Shown one piece after another: positions 17,026-30,100 of a stretch of DNA of 64,000 nt. The notes beneath the pieces were generated by a model, which searched no databases, had not been told where the DNA came from, and saw only the letters and a program-made list of their open reading frames with translations. Source of the DNA: Nitrobacteraceae bacterium AZCC 2146 (GTDB lineage Bacteria; Pseudomonadota; Alphaproteobacteria; Rhizobiales; Xanthobacteraceae); the NCBI GenBank assembly GCA_036924855.1, contig JBAGRP010000001.1, positions 186,001 through 250,000 of the forward strand, in the 5' to 3' direction. The translations under genes were made by a program, and so were the position numbers. How positions within the stretch are numbered: position 1 is the first letter of the stretch; the number at the start of each line of letters is the position of its first letter.

Positions 17026-18120
17026 GCACAGGCCCCAATCACAGCCGCTTTGAAGCGATCATCGAGTCGAAGGGTGTGGTTATGATGAACAGCACAGATT
17101 GTCTATTGTTGGAGCTTCTCGGACGTCACGCGGCCATGGGCGAAAGTCCCGACTGATCCTGTCCGCCACTAGCACTTTTCGGGCATCACAACCGGAATCA
17201 GGAATGTCTGCTGTTGGGGCAAGAGCGGACGTCGTGATTACGTCGCCCGACTTCCGAGTCTGACCCAGGCTGTGTAAAAACGTTTTTCCTCCCCAAAAAC
17301 TGCACGCAACCGGGGACTATCCGCGTCGACACGACGGTCTGAGCATATTTTGCTTGGTCGAGTTGCACCGTGATTTCAATAACATGCATCCGCAGTTTAT
17401 CCTGAATGACGTGCCATCAACATCAAGCCATCTTACTATTTTAAATTAACTAAATTAAATAGTTCTCCAATCAAATAAATAAATGTTCATATTAATGATT
17501 AAATGATGTATGTAGCTCGAGTGGTTGAGGGTAACGCAGTCTTAATGATAACACGAGCTTAACAAGATTTGGAAAAAGCGCGTCACGGGCGCCAATTTTC
17601 GGCGCTCAATAGTTTAGATCAGCTTGAATCCAAATCCCCATCGTCAACGAACGATGACTGGCGCGGTCGTATTATCGGCTGCGCATTGAACAGGCAGGGC
17701 AATGGCGGTCGGAGTCTTTTCGCAATAGGCCGAAGAACACGTCGGCGGAGGCGCTCATGCGCTGTCCGTGCGCTCTCGCGTTTGCGAGCACGGGTTGTTC
17801 TTTTGATTGCGATCGTCTGGCCAACAGAGTGCGAGGGAGTGCGCCAGTGGGTCGCGTTGTGTCGAATGGCAGCCAATCGATTGGTTCGAGATCGAAGCGC
17901 AGATCGGGAACGCTTCACAGTCCTCCCATCCTTCGGTCGCACGATCTACTACGCTCACCAGCGACCGACAGGGATTCGTCGCGTCGCTGTCATCTGATCG
18001 AGATGTTCACCAGTGCGGCATCCGGTTCGACCTCTTGCAAGTCGGCCACCGCGTTCAATCTCATTTGCTGAGACAGGCTCCCAGTAACATTCAGATTTTA
18101 CGAATTTCAAGGACGATCAA
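17026..18120. other. 1.1-kb leader region of the giant adhesin gene with an AT-rich core
   Basis: No supported gene. Bases 17430-17560 are strikingly AT-rich (runs such as TTTAAATTAACTAAATTAAA) against a GC-rich genome, and lie about 600 bases before the adhesin start. Such tracts favour promoters and binding by xenogeneic silencers. An AGGCTGTGTAAAAACG string near 17265 resembles ends of some insertion sequences, but no partner end was found. The frame 17569-17997 is not protein-like. Confidence 0.45.
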
Positions 18121-21100
18121 ATGGCTACTCAGACAACAGGCGGCGGTAGCACCACATCATTCTCCAATGCACCGCAAGCCAATAACGATTTATTCACGAG
18201 CGCCCAAACGGGTCTGACGGAAGACAGCGCAACCGTTGTCTTCCTCAATGTGATGGCCAATGACCTTGGCGGTAATGCAAAAACGCTGTTTTCGATCGAC
18301 AACGGCGTCAGTGCAGGTGGTTCGAGTCCGACGGACTTATTGACGCAGGATACCGCTCGCGCGGAGGCAACCAGCAGCGATACCAGCTTAAATGGCGCGA
18401 AGATTTGGATCACGTCCGATGGCAAAGTCGGATATGATTCAAGCACCTTAAACGCAAGTTTTGAAACTCAGCTTAACGCGCTCCAGGCGGGCCAGTACCT
18501 CACCGACTCGTTCACCTACGCTATTCGCCTTGGCAATGGCACCCTGAGCTGGGCGACAGCGACGGTGCAGTTCGCTGGGGTCAACGACGCCGCGGTGATT
18601 TCCGGCACCACAACCGGTTCTGTGATCGAGGCCGGCGGTGTCGGTAACGCCGTCGCCGGGACTCCGACCGTGACCGGCACGCTGACCGACACCGACGTCG
18701 ACAATACGCCCAATCTGTTTACGGCGGTTACCGTTGGCACGACGAGCAGTGGCGGCTACGGCACCTTCGGAATGACGACGGGTGGGGCGTGGACCTACAC
18801 GCTCAATAACAGCAACAGCACAGTGCAGGGGCTCAATGTCGGCCAGACCCTGACCGACACCTTCACGGTGCACACCGTGGACGGCACCGCGCAGGTGGTT
18901 ACGGTCACTATCAACGGCACCAACGACGCCGCGGTGATCTCCGGCACCGCGATCGGTTCAGTAATCGAGGCTGGCGGTGTCGGTAACGCCATCGCCGGGA
19001 GTCTGACCGCGACCGGCACGCTGACCGACACCGACGTCGACAATACGCCCAATCTGTTTGCGGCGGTTACCGCCGGCATGACGAGCAGTGGCGGCTACGG
19101 CACCTTCGGAATGACGACGGGTGGGGCGTGGACCTACACGCTCAATAACAGCAACAGCACAGTGCAGGGGCTCAATGTCGGCCAGACCCTGACCGACAGC
19201 TTCACCGCGGTGTCCTTCGACGGCACCGCCAGCCAGACCGTCACCGTCACCATCAACGGCACCAACGACGTGCCGGTGATCGGCGGGGTTGCCGCCGGCG
19301 CGGTGCAGGAAGACGTCGCCGTCAGCGGCGGCAATCTCACCACCAGCGGCGCGCTGACCATTGCCGACGTCGATCAGGGCCAGTCCAGCTTCATCGCGCA
19401 ACCGGCCGCGGCCGGCACCTATGGCAGTTTCACGCTCGCCGCCAACGGCAGCTGGAGCTACGTCGCCGACGACAGCCAGGCCGCGATCCAGCAGCTCGGC
19501 GCCGGTCAGTCGATCACCGACAGCTTCACCGCGGTGTCCTTCGACGGCACCGCCAGCCAGACCGTCACCGTCACCATCAACGGCACCAACGACGTGCCGG
19601 TGATCGGCGGGGTTGCCGCCGGCGCGGTGCAGGAAGACGTCGCCGTCAGCGGCGGCAATCTCACCACCAGCGGCGCGCTGACCATTGCCGACGTCGATCA
19701 GGGCCAGTCCAGCTTCATCGCGCAACCGGCCGCGGCCGGCACCTATGGCAGTTTCACGCTCGCCGCCAACGGCAGCTGGAGCTACGTCGCCGACGACAGC
19801 CAGGCCGCGATCCAGCAGCTCGGCGCCGGTCAGTCGATCACCGACAGCTTCACCGCGGTGTCCTTCGACGGCACCGCCAGCCAGACCGTCACCGTCACCA
19901 TCAACGGCACCAACGACGTGCCGGTGATCGGCGGGGTTGCCGCCGGCGCGGTGCAGGAAGACGTCGCCGTCAGCGGCGGCAATCTCACCACCAGCGGCGC
20001 GCTGACCATTGCCGACGTCGATCAGGGCCAGTCCAGCTTCATCGCGCAACCGGCCGCGGCCGGCACCTATGGCAGTTTCACGCTCGCCGCCAACGGCAGC
20101 TGGAGCTACGTCGCCGACGACAGCCAGGCCGCGATCCAGCAGCTCGGCGCCGGTCAGTCGATCACCGACAGCTTCACCGCGGTGTCCTTCGACGGCACCG
20201 CCAGCCAGACCGTCACCGTCACCATCAACGGCACCAACGACGTGCCGGTGATCGGCGGGGTTGCCGCCGGCGCGGTGCAGGAAGACGTCGCCGTCAGCGG
20301 CGGCAATCTCACCACCAGCGGCGCGCTGACCATTGCCGACGTCGATCAGGGCCAGTCCAGCTTCATCGCGCAACCGGCCGCGGCCGGCACCTATGGCAGT
20401 TTCACGCTCGCCGCCAACGGCAGCTGGAGCTACGTCGCCGACGACAGCCAGGCCGCGATCCAGCAGCTCGGCGCCGGTCAGTCGATCACCGACAGCTTCA
20501 CCGCGGTGTCCTTCGACGGCACCGCCAGCCAGACCGTCACCGTCACCATCAACGGCACCAACGACGTGCCGGTGATCGGCGGGGTTGCCGCCGGCGCGGT
20601 GCAGGAAGACGTCGCCGTCAGCGGCGGCAATCTCACCACCAGCGGCGCGCTGACCATTGCCGACGTCGATCAGGGCCAGTCCAGCTTCATCGCGCAACCG
20701 GCCGCGGCCGGCACCTATGGCAGTTTCACGCTCGCCGCCAACGGCAGCTGGAGCTACGTCGCCGACGACAGCCAGGCCGCGATCCAGCAGCTCGGCGCCG
20801 GTCAGTCGATCACCGACAGCTTCACCGCGGTGTCCTTCGACGGCACCGCCAGCCAGACCGTCACCGTCACCATCAACGGCACCAACGACGTGCCGGTGAT
20901 CGGCGGGGTTGCCGCCGGCGCGGTGCAGGAAGACGTCGCCGTCAGCGGCGGCAATCTCACCACCAGCGGCGCGCTGACCATTGCCGACGTCGATCAGGGC
21001 CAGTCCAGCTTCATCGCGCAACCGGCCGCGGCCGGCACCTATGGCAGTTTCACGCTCGCCGCCAACGGCAGCTGGAGCTACGTCGCCGACGACAGCCAGG

Positions 21101-24100
21101 CCGCGATCCAGCAGCTCGGCGCCGGTCAGTCGATCACCGACAGCTTCACCGCGGTGTCCTTCGACGGCACCGCCAGCCAGACCGTCACCGTCACCATCAA
21201 CGGCACCAACGACGTGCCGGTGATCGGCGGGGTTGCCGCCGGCGCGGTGCAGGAAGACGTCGCCGTCAGCGGCGGCAATCTCACCACCAGCGGCGCGCTG
21301 ACCATTGCCGACGTCGATCAGGGCCAGTCCAGCTTCATCGCGCAACCGGCCGCGGCCGGCACCTATGGCAGTTTCACGCTCGCCGCCAACGGCAGCTGGA
21401 GCTACGTCGCCGACGACAGCCAGGCCGCGATCCAGCAGCTCGGCGCCGGTCAGTCGATCACCGACAGCTTCACCGCGGTGTCCTTCGACGGCACCGCCAG
21501 CCAGACCGTCACCGTCACCATCAACGGCACCAACGACGTGCCGGTGATCGGCGGGGTTGCCGCCGGCGCGGTGCAGGAAGACGTCGCCGTCAGCGGCGGC
21601 AATCTCACCACCAGCGGCGCGCTGACCATTGCCGACGTCGATCAGGGCCAGTCCAGCTTCATCGCGCAACCGGCCGCGGCCGGCACCTATGGCAGTTTCA
21701 CGCTCGCCGCCAACGGCAGCTGGAGCTACGTCGCCGACGACAGCCAGGCCGCGATCCAGCAGCTCGGCGCCGGTCAGTCGATCACCGACAGCTTCACCGC
21801 GGTGTCCTTCGACGGCACCGCCAGCCAGACCGTCACCGTCACCATCAACGGCACCAACGACGTGCCGGTGATCGGCGGGGTTGCCGCCGGCGCGGTGCAG
21901 GAAGACGTCGCCGTCAGCGGCGGCAATCTCACCACCAGCGGCGCGCTGACCATTGCCGACGTCGATCAGGGCCAGTCCAGCTTCATCGCGCAACCGGCCG
22001 CGGCCGGCACCTATGGCAGTTTCACGCTCGCCGCCAACGGCAGCTGGAGCTACGTCGCCGACGACAGCCAGGCCGCGATCCAGCAGCTCGGCGCCGGTCA
22101 GTCGATCACCGACAGCTTCACCGCGGTGTCCTTCGACGGCACCGCCAGCCAGACCGTCACCGTCACCATCAACGGCACCAACGACGTGCCGGTGATCGGC
22201 GGGGTTGCCGCCGGCGCGGTGCAGGAAGACGTCGCCGTCAGCGGCGGCAATCTCACCACCAGCGGCGCGCTGACCATTGCCGACGTCGATCAGGGCCAGT
22301 CCAGCTTCATCGCGCAACCGGCCGCGGCCGGCACCTATGGCAGTTTCACGCTCGCCGCCAACGGCAGCTGGAGCTACGTCGCCGACGACAGCCAGGCCGC
22401 GATCCAGCAGCTCGGCGCCGGTCAGTCGATCACCGACAGCTTCACCGCGGTGTCCTTCGACGGCACCGCCAGCCAGACCGTCACCGTCACCATCAACGGC
22501 ACCAACGACGTGCCGGTGATCGGCGGGGTTGCCGCCGGCGCGGTGCAGGAAGACGTCGCCGTCAGCGGCGGCAATCTCACCACCAGCGGCGCGCTGACCA
22601 TTGCCGACGTCGATCAGGGCCAGTCCAGCTTCATCGCGCAACCGGCCGCGGCCGGCACCTATGGCAGTTTCACGCTCGCCGCCAACGGCAGCTGGAGCTA
22701 CGTCGCCGACGACAGCCAGGCCGCGATCCAGCAGCTCGGCGCCGGTCAGTCGATCACCGACAGCTTCACCGCGGTGTCCTTCGACGGCACCGCCAGCCAG
22801 ACCGTCACCGTCACCATCAACGGCACCAACGACGTGCCGGTGATCGGCGGGGTTGCCGCCGGCGCGGTGCAGGAAGACGTCGCCGTCAGCGGCGGCAATC
22901 TCACCACCAGCGGCGCGCTGACCATTGCCGACGTCGATCAGGGCCAGTCCAGCTTCATCGCGCAACCGGCCGCGGCCGGCACCTATGGCAGTTTCACGCT
23001 CGCCGCCAACGGCAGCTGGAGCTACGTCGCCGACGACAGCCAGGCCGCGATCCAGCAGCTCGGCGCCGGTCAGTCGATCACCGACAGCTTCACCGCGGTG
23101 TCCTTCGACGGCACCGCCAGCCAGACCGTCACCGTCACCATCAACGGCACCAACGACGTGCCGGTGATCGGCGGGGTTGCCGCCGGCGCGGTGCAGGAAG
23201 ACGTCGCCGTCAGCGGCGGCAATCTCACCACCAGCGGCGCGCTGACCATTGCCGACGTCGATCAGGGCCAGTCCAGCTTCATCGCGCAACCGGCCGCGGC
23301 CGGCACCTATGGCAGTTTCACGCTCGCCGCCAACGGCAGCTGGAGCTACGTCGCCGACGACAGCCAGGCCGCGATCCAGCAGCTCGGCGCCGGTCAGTCG
23401 ATCACCGACAGCTTCACCGCGGTGTCCTTCGACGGCACCGCCAGCCAGACCGTCACCGTCACCATCAACGGCACCAACGACGTGCCGGTGATCGGCGGGG
23501 TTGCCGCCGGCGCGGTGCAGGAAGACGTCGCCGTCAGCGGCGGCAATCTCACCACCAGCGGCGCGCTGACCATTGCCGACGTCGATCAGGGCCAGTCCAG
23601 CTTCATCGCGCAACCGGCCGCGGCCGGCACCTATGGCAGTTTCACGCTCGCCGCCAACGGCAGCTGGAGCTACGTCGCCGACGACAGCCAGGCCGCGATC
23701 CAGCAGCTCGGCGCCGGTCAGTCGATCACCGACAGCTTCACCGCGGTGTCCTTCGACGGCACCGCCAGCCAGACCGTCACCGTCACCATCAACGGCACCA
23801 ACGACGTGCCGGTGATCGGCGGGGTTGCCGCCGGCGCGGTGCAGGAAGACGTCGCCGTCAGCGGCGGCAATCTCACCACCAGCGGCGCGCTGACCATTGC
23901 CGACGTCGATCAGGGCCAGTCCAGCTTCATCGCGCAACCGGCCGCGGCCGGCACCTATGGCAGTTTCACGCTCGCCGCCAACGGCAGCTGGAGCTACGTC
24001 GCCGACGACAGCCAGGCCGCGATCCAGCAGCTCGGCGCCGGTCAGTCGATCACCGACAGCTTCACCGCGGTGTCCTTCGACGGCACCGCCAGCCAGACCG

Positions 24101-27100
24101 TCACCGTCACCATCAACGGCACCAACGACGTGCCGGTGATCGGCGGGGTTGCCGCCGGCGCGGTGCAGGAAGACGTCGCCGTCAGCGGCGGCAATCTCAC
24201 CACCAGCGGCGCGCTGACCATTGCCGACGTCGATCAGGGCCAGTCCAGCTTCATCGCGCAACCGGCCGCGGCCGGCACCTATGGCAGTTTCACGCTCGCC
24301 GCCAACGGCAGCTGGAGCTACGTCGCCGACGACAGCCAGGCCGCGATCCAGCAGCTCGGCGCCGGTCAGTCGATCACCGACAGCTTCACCGCGGTGTCCT
24401 TCGACGGCACCGCCAGCCAGACCGTCACCGTCACCATCAACGGCACCAACGACGTGCCGGTGATCGGCGGGGTTGCCGCCGGCGCGGTGCAGGAAGACGT
24501 CGCCGTCAGCGGCGGCAATCTCACCACCAGCGGCGCGCTGACCATTGCCGACGTCGATCAGGGCCAGTCCAGCTTCATCGCGCAACCGGCCGCGGCCGGC
24601 ACCTATGGCAGTTTCACGCTCGCCGCCAACGGCAGCTGGAGCTACGTCGCCGACGACAGCCAGGCCGCGATCCAGCAGCTCGGCGCCGGTCAGTCGATCA
24701 CCGACAGCTTCACCGCGGTGTCCTTCGACGGCACCGCCAGCCAGACCGTCACCGTCACCATCAACGGCACCAACGACGTGCCGGTGATCGGCGGGGTTGC
24801 CGCCGGCGCGGTGCAGGAAGACGTCGCCGTCAGCGGCGGCAATCTCACCACCAGCGGCGCGCTGACCATTGCCGACGTCGATCAGGGCCAGTCCAGCTTC
24901 ATCGCGCAACCGGCCGCGGCCGGCACCTATGGCAGTTTCACGCTCGCCGCCAACGGCAGCTGGAGCTACGTCGCCGACGACAGCCAGGCCGCGATCCAGC
25001 AGCTCGGCGCCGGTCAGTCGATCACCGACAGCTTCACCGCGGTGTCCTTCGACGGCACCGCCAGCCAGACCGTCACCGTCACCATCAACGGCACCAACGA
25101 CGTGCCGGTGATCGGCGGGGTTGCCGCCGGCGCGGTGCAGGAAGACGTCGCCGTCAGCGGCGGCAATCTCACCACCAGCGGCGCGCTGACCATTGCCGAC
25201 GTCGATCAGGGCCAGTCCAGCTTCATCGCGCAACCGGCCGCGGCCGGCACCTATGGCAGTTTCACGCTCGCCGCCAACGGCAGCTGGAGCTACGTCGCCG
25301 ACGACAGCCAGGCCGCGATCCAGCAGCTCGGCGCCGGTCAGTCGATCACCGACAGCTTCACCGCGGTGTCCTTCGACGGCACCGCCAGCCAGACCGTCAC
25401 CGTCACCATCAACGGCACCAACGACGTGCCGGTGATCGGCGGGGTTGCCGCCGGCGCGGTGCAGGAAGACGTCGCCGTCAGCGGCGGCAATCTCACCACC
25501 AGCGGCGCGCTGACCATTGCCGACGTCGATCAGGGCCAGTCCAGCTTCATCGCGCAACCGGCCGCGGCCGGCACCTATGGCAGTTTCACGCTCGCCGCCA
25601 ACGGCAGCTGGAGCTACGTCGCCGACGACAGCCAGGCCGCGATCCAGCAGCTCGGCGCCGGTCAGTCGATCACCGACAGCTTCACCGCGGTGTCCTTCGA
25701 CGGCACCGCCAGCCAGACCGTCACCGTCACCATCAACGGCACCAACGACGTGCCGGTGATCGGCGGGGTTGCCGCCGGCGCGGTGCAGGAAGACGTCGCC
25801 GTCAGCGGCGGCAATCTCACCACCAGCGGCGCGCTGACCATTGCCGACGTCGATCAGGGCCAGTCCAGCTTCATCGCGCAACCGGCCGCGGCCGGCACCT
25901 ATGGCAGTTTCACGCTCGCCGCCAACGGCAGCTGGAGCTACGTCGCCGACGACAGCCAGGCCGCGATCCAGCAGCTCGGCGCCGGTCAGTCGATCACCGA
26001 CAGCTTCACCGCGGTGTCCTTCGACGGCACCGCCAGCCAGACCGTCACCGTCACCATCAACGGCACCAACGACGTGCCGGTGATCGGCGGGGTTGCCGCC
26101 GGCGCGGTGCAGGAAGACGTCGCCGTCAGCGGCGGCAATCTCACCACCAGCGGCGCGCTGACCATTGCCGACGTCGATCAGGGCCAGTCCAGCTTCATCG
26201 CGCAACCGGCCGCGGCCGGCACCTATGGCAGTTTCACGCTCGCCGCCAACGGCAGCTGGAGCTACGTCGCCGACGACAGCCAGGCCGCGATCCAGCAGCT
26301 CGGCGCCGGTCAGTCGATCACCGACAGCTTCACCGCGGTGTCCTTCGACGGCACCGCCAGCCAGACCGTCACCGTCACCATCAACGGCACCAACGACGTG
26401 CCGGTGATCGGCGGGGTTGCCGCCGGCGCGGTGCAGGAAGACGTCGCCGTCAGCGGCGGCAATCTCACCACCAGCGGCGCGCTGACCATTGCCGACGTCG
26501 ATCAGGGCCAGTCCAGCTTCATCGCGCAACCGGCCGCGGCCGGCACCTATGGCAGTTTCACGCTCGCCGCCAACGGCAGCTGGAGCTACGTCGCCGACGA
26601 CAGCCAGGCCGCGATCCAGCAGCTCGGCGCCGGTCAGTCGATCACCGACAGCTTCACCGCGGTGTCCTTCGACGGCACCGCCAGCCAGACCGTCACCGTC
26701 ACCATCAACGGCACCAACGACGTGCCGGTGATCGGCGGGGTTGCCGCCGGCGCGGTGCAGGAAGACGTCGCCGTCAGCGGCGGCAATCTCACCACCAGCG
26801 GCGCGCTGACCATTGCCGACGTCGATCAGGGCCAGTCCAGCTTCATCGCGCAACCGGCCGCGGCCGGCACCTATGGCAGTTTCACGCTCGCCGCCAACGG
26901 CAGCTGGAGCTACGTCGCCGACGACAGCCAGGCCGCGATCCAGCAGCTCGGCGCCGGTCAGTCGATCACCGACAGCTTCACCGCGGTGTCCTTCGACGGC
27001 ACCGCCAGCCAGACCGTCACCGTCACCATCAACGGCACCAACGACGTGCCGGTGATGACGGCGGCGTCGCCGACGTTGACGACGATCACCGAGGATCAGA

Positions 27101-30100
27101 CGACCCCGGCGGGAACCTTGATTTCGACGCTTCTGGGAGCCACGGTGAGTGACGTGGACACCGGGGCGGTGCAGGGGATTGCGATCACCGGTGCGACGAG
27201 CACGAACGGCAACTGGCAATTCTCGACCAACGGCGGCGCGACCTATACGAACTTCGCGGCGTATTCGGCGGGTACGGCGCTGCTGCTGGCGGCGACCGAC
27301 CTGGTTCGGTTCAATCCGAACGCACAGAACGGCGGGACCGACACGTTCACCTATGAGGCCTGGGACCAGACCAGCGGGACGCATGGCACGACGGCCAGCG
27401 CGTCGACGACCGGCGGGACAACGGCGTTCTCAACGCAGGCCAACACGGCATCGATCACGGTCACGTCGGTCAACGACGCGCCGGTGATGACGGCGGCGTC
27501 GCCGACGTTGACGACGATCACCGAGGATCAGACGACCCCGGCGGGAACCTTGATTTCGACGCTTCTGGGAGCCACGGTGAGTGACGTGGACACCGGGGCG
27601 GTGCAGGGGATTGCGATCACCGGTGCGACGAGCACGAACGGCAACTGGCAATTCTCGACCAACGGCGGCGCGACCTATACGAACTTCGCGGCGTATTCGG
27701 CGGGTACGGCGCTGCTGCTGGCGGCGACCGACCTGGTTCGGTTCAATCCGAACGCACAGAACGGCGGGACCGACACGTTCACCTATGAGGCCTGGGACCA
27801 GACCAGCGGGACGCATGGCACGACGGCCAGCGCGTCGACGACCGGCGGGACAACGGCGTTCTCAACGCAGGCCAACACGGCATCGATCACGGTCACGTCG
27901 GTCAACGACGTGCCGGTGATGACGGCGGCGTCGCCGACGTTGACGACGATCACCGAGGATCAGACGACCCCGGCGGGAACCTTGATTTCGACGCTTCTGG
28001 GAGCCACGGTGAGTGACGTGGACACCGGGGCGGTGCAGGGGATTGCGATCACCGGTGCGACGAGCACGAACGGCAACTGGCAATTCTCGACCAACGGCGG
28101 CGCGACCTATACGAACTTCGCGGCGTATTCGGCGGGTACGGCGCTGCTGCTGGCGGCGACCGACCTGGTTCGGTTCAATCCGAACGCACAGAACGGCGGG
28201 ACCGACACGTTCACCTATGAGGCCTGGGACCAGACCAGCGGGACGCATGGCACGACGGCCAGCGCGTCGACGACCGGCGGGACAACGGCGTTCTCAACGC
28301 AGGCCAACACGGCATCGATCACGGTCACGTCGGTCAACGACGCGCCGGTGATGACGGCGGCGTCGCCGACGTTGACGACGATCACCGAGGATCAGACGAC
28401 CCCGGCGGGAACCTTGATTTCGACGCTTCTGGGAGCCACGGTGAGTGACGTGGACACCGGGGCGGTGCAGGGGATTGCGATCACCGGTGCGACGAGCACG
28501 AACGGCAACTGGCAATTCTCGACCAACGGCGGCGCGACCTATACGAACTTCGCGGCGTATTCGGCGGGTACGGCGCTGCTGCTGGCGGCGACCGACCTGG
28601 TTCGGTTCAATCCGAACGCACAGAACGGCGGGACCGACACGTTCACCTATGAGGCCTGGGACCAGACCAGCGGGACGCATGGCACGACGGCCAGCGCGTC
28701 GACGACCGGCGGGACAACGGCGTTCTCAACGCAGGCCAACACGGCATCGATCACGGTCACGTCGGTCAACGACGCGCCGGTTGTGACGACACAGAGTCCG
28801 ACGACGCTAAACGTCGCCAGCGGGGTCTTGGTGAGTTCATTTCGGAGCTCCACGGATGTAGACGCGGGCGCATTAGGTGGTATTGCGATCACGAGCATAA
28901 GCTCGAACGGCGGAGGCACTTGGCAGTTCTCAACTAACGGAGGCTCTTCGTGGACCAACATTGGTACCGTGTCCTCTAGCTCCGCTCTGCTGCTGCGGGA
29001 TAGCGACCTCGTACGCATTACCGGAAGTGGGAATCAGGGTTCTCTATCATACCAAGCTTGGGACCAAACCTCCGGCGCGTTTGGGACGAAGGTCAATCCG
29101 GGCTCCGGAGGAGGTGCCACTGCGTTCAGCACCGGCACAAATACTCTTTCAGCAACTCATCCTGCTGGTATTGCCGGTGAGCCCATCAATTTAGCCCTGA
29201 CGGACCCGTCTACAGATCCAAGCCAGACCATCACGCTTACGATATCAGGCATGCCATCGGATTGGACGCCCAGTGCGGGAGCAAACAACAGCGACGGCAG
29301 CTGGACGGTTCAGACGAACGATCCGTCGGCATTGACGATCACGACGCCCGCTTTCTATGTCGGAGCGATGGCACTCGACGTCGCCGAGAGCTGGACCAAT
29401 GCTGACGGCAGCACAGGAAGCGCATTCGTTTCGGATAATGTTGAAGCTTATGCGCCGGGATCCCCGATCTTTGCTTGGTCGGGCGATGACAGTCTCACCG
29501 GCTCAAGCGGAGACGATCTCTTCGTGTTCTCCCAGCCGATCGGCAACGACGCGATCTATAATTTCAACGTTGCGTCGGACAAGATCGACCTTATCAGCTT
29601 CAACAATGTCGCGAGCTTCAGCGACATCCAGGCCAATCTGACCGACGATTCAAGCGGCAATGCGGTCATCACGATCGGCGCCGGCGAAACCATCACGCTG
29701 AAGGGTGTCGACGCTGCATCGCTCAACGCGAACAATTTCGTGTTCAATCAAACACCGGTCACAAACAATGCCAGCAGCATGGTGATCAGCGACGGCGCGA
29801 TATTGCCGCTCAGTGGTGTGGTTAACAACACCGGCACCATCGCGCTCAATTCGACCGGCGACAAGACTGACCTCGAGTTGATCCAGTACGGCATCACGCT
29901 GGAAGGCGGCGGCGCGCTCACGCTCTCCGACAGCAGCGCGAACGTGATCTTCGGCACCGACTCGAGTGTTATCTTCACCAACGTCAACAACACCATCTCC
30001 GGCGCCGGCCAACTCGGCGAAGGTCAGATGACGCTTATCAACGAGGGGACAATCGACGCCACCGGGACCAACGCGCTCGTTCTCGACACTGGAAGCAACA

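Noticed and set aside
17255..17290. IS terminal repeat (AGGCTGTGTAAAAACG)
   Set aside because: Only one end was found, with no transposase or target duplication, so it is noted but not annotated as an element.
17569..17997. Possible small gene before the adhesin
   Set aside because: Arg/Ser-rich with no homology or ribosome site; overlapping frames on both strands are similar in quality.
19361..27055. Twenty-four identical 80-codon plus-strand frames, one per repeat
   Set aside because: They are the +1/+2 frame shadow of the VCBS unit, not separate genes.
18958..27384. A 2808-codon open frame on the minus strand opposite the adhesin
   Set aside because: It exists only because one stop-free 324-bp unit is copied 24 times. 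It lacks its own ribosome site, its product is a repeat shadow, and the plus strand has clear domain homology.
19193..28776. A CRISPR-like regular array
   Set aside because: Units are 324 or 432 bp, contiguous, without spacers, and coding in frame.
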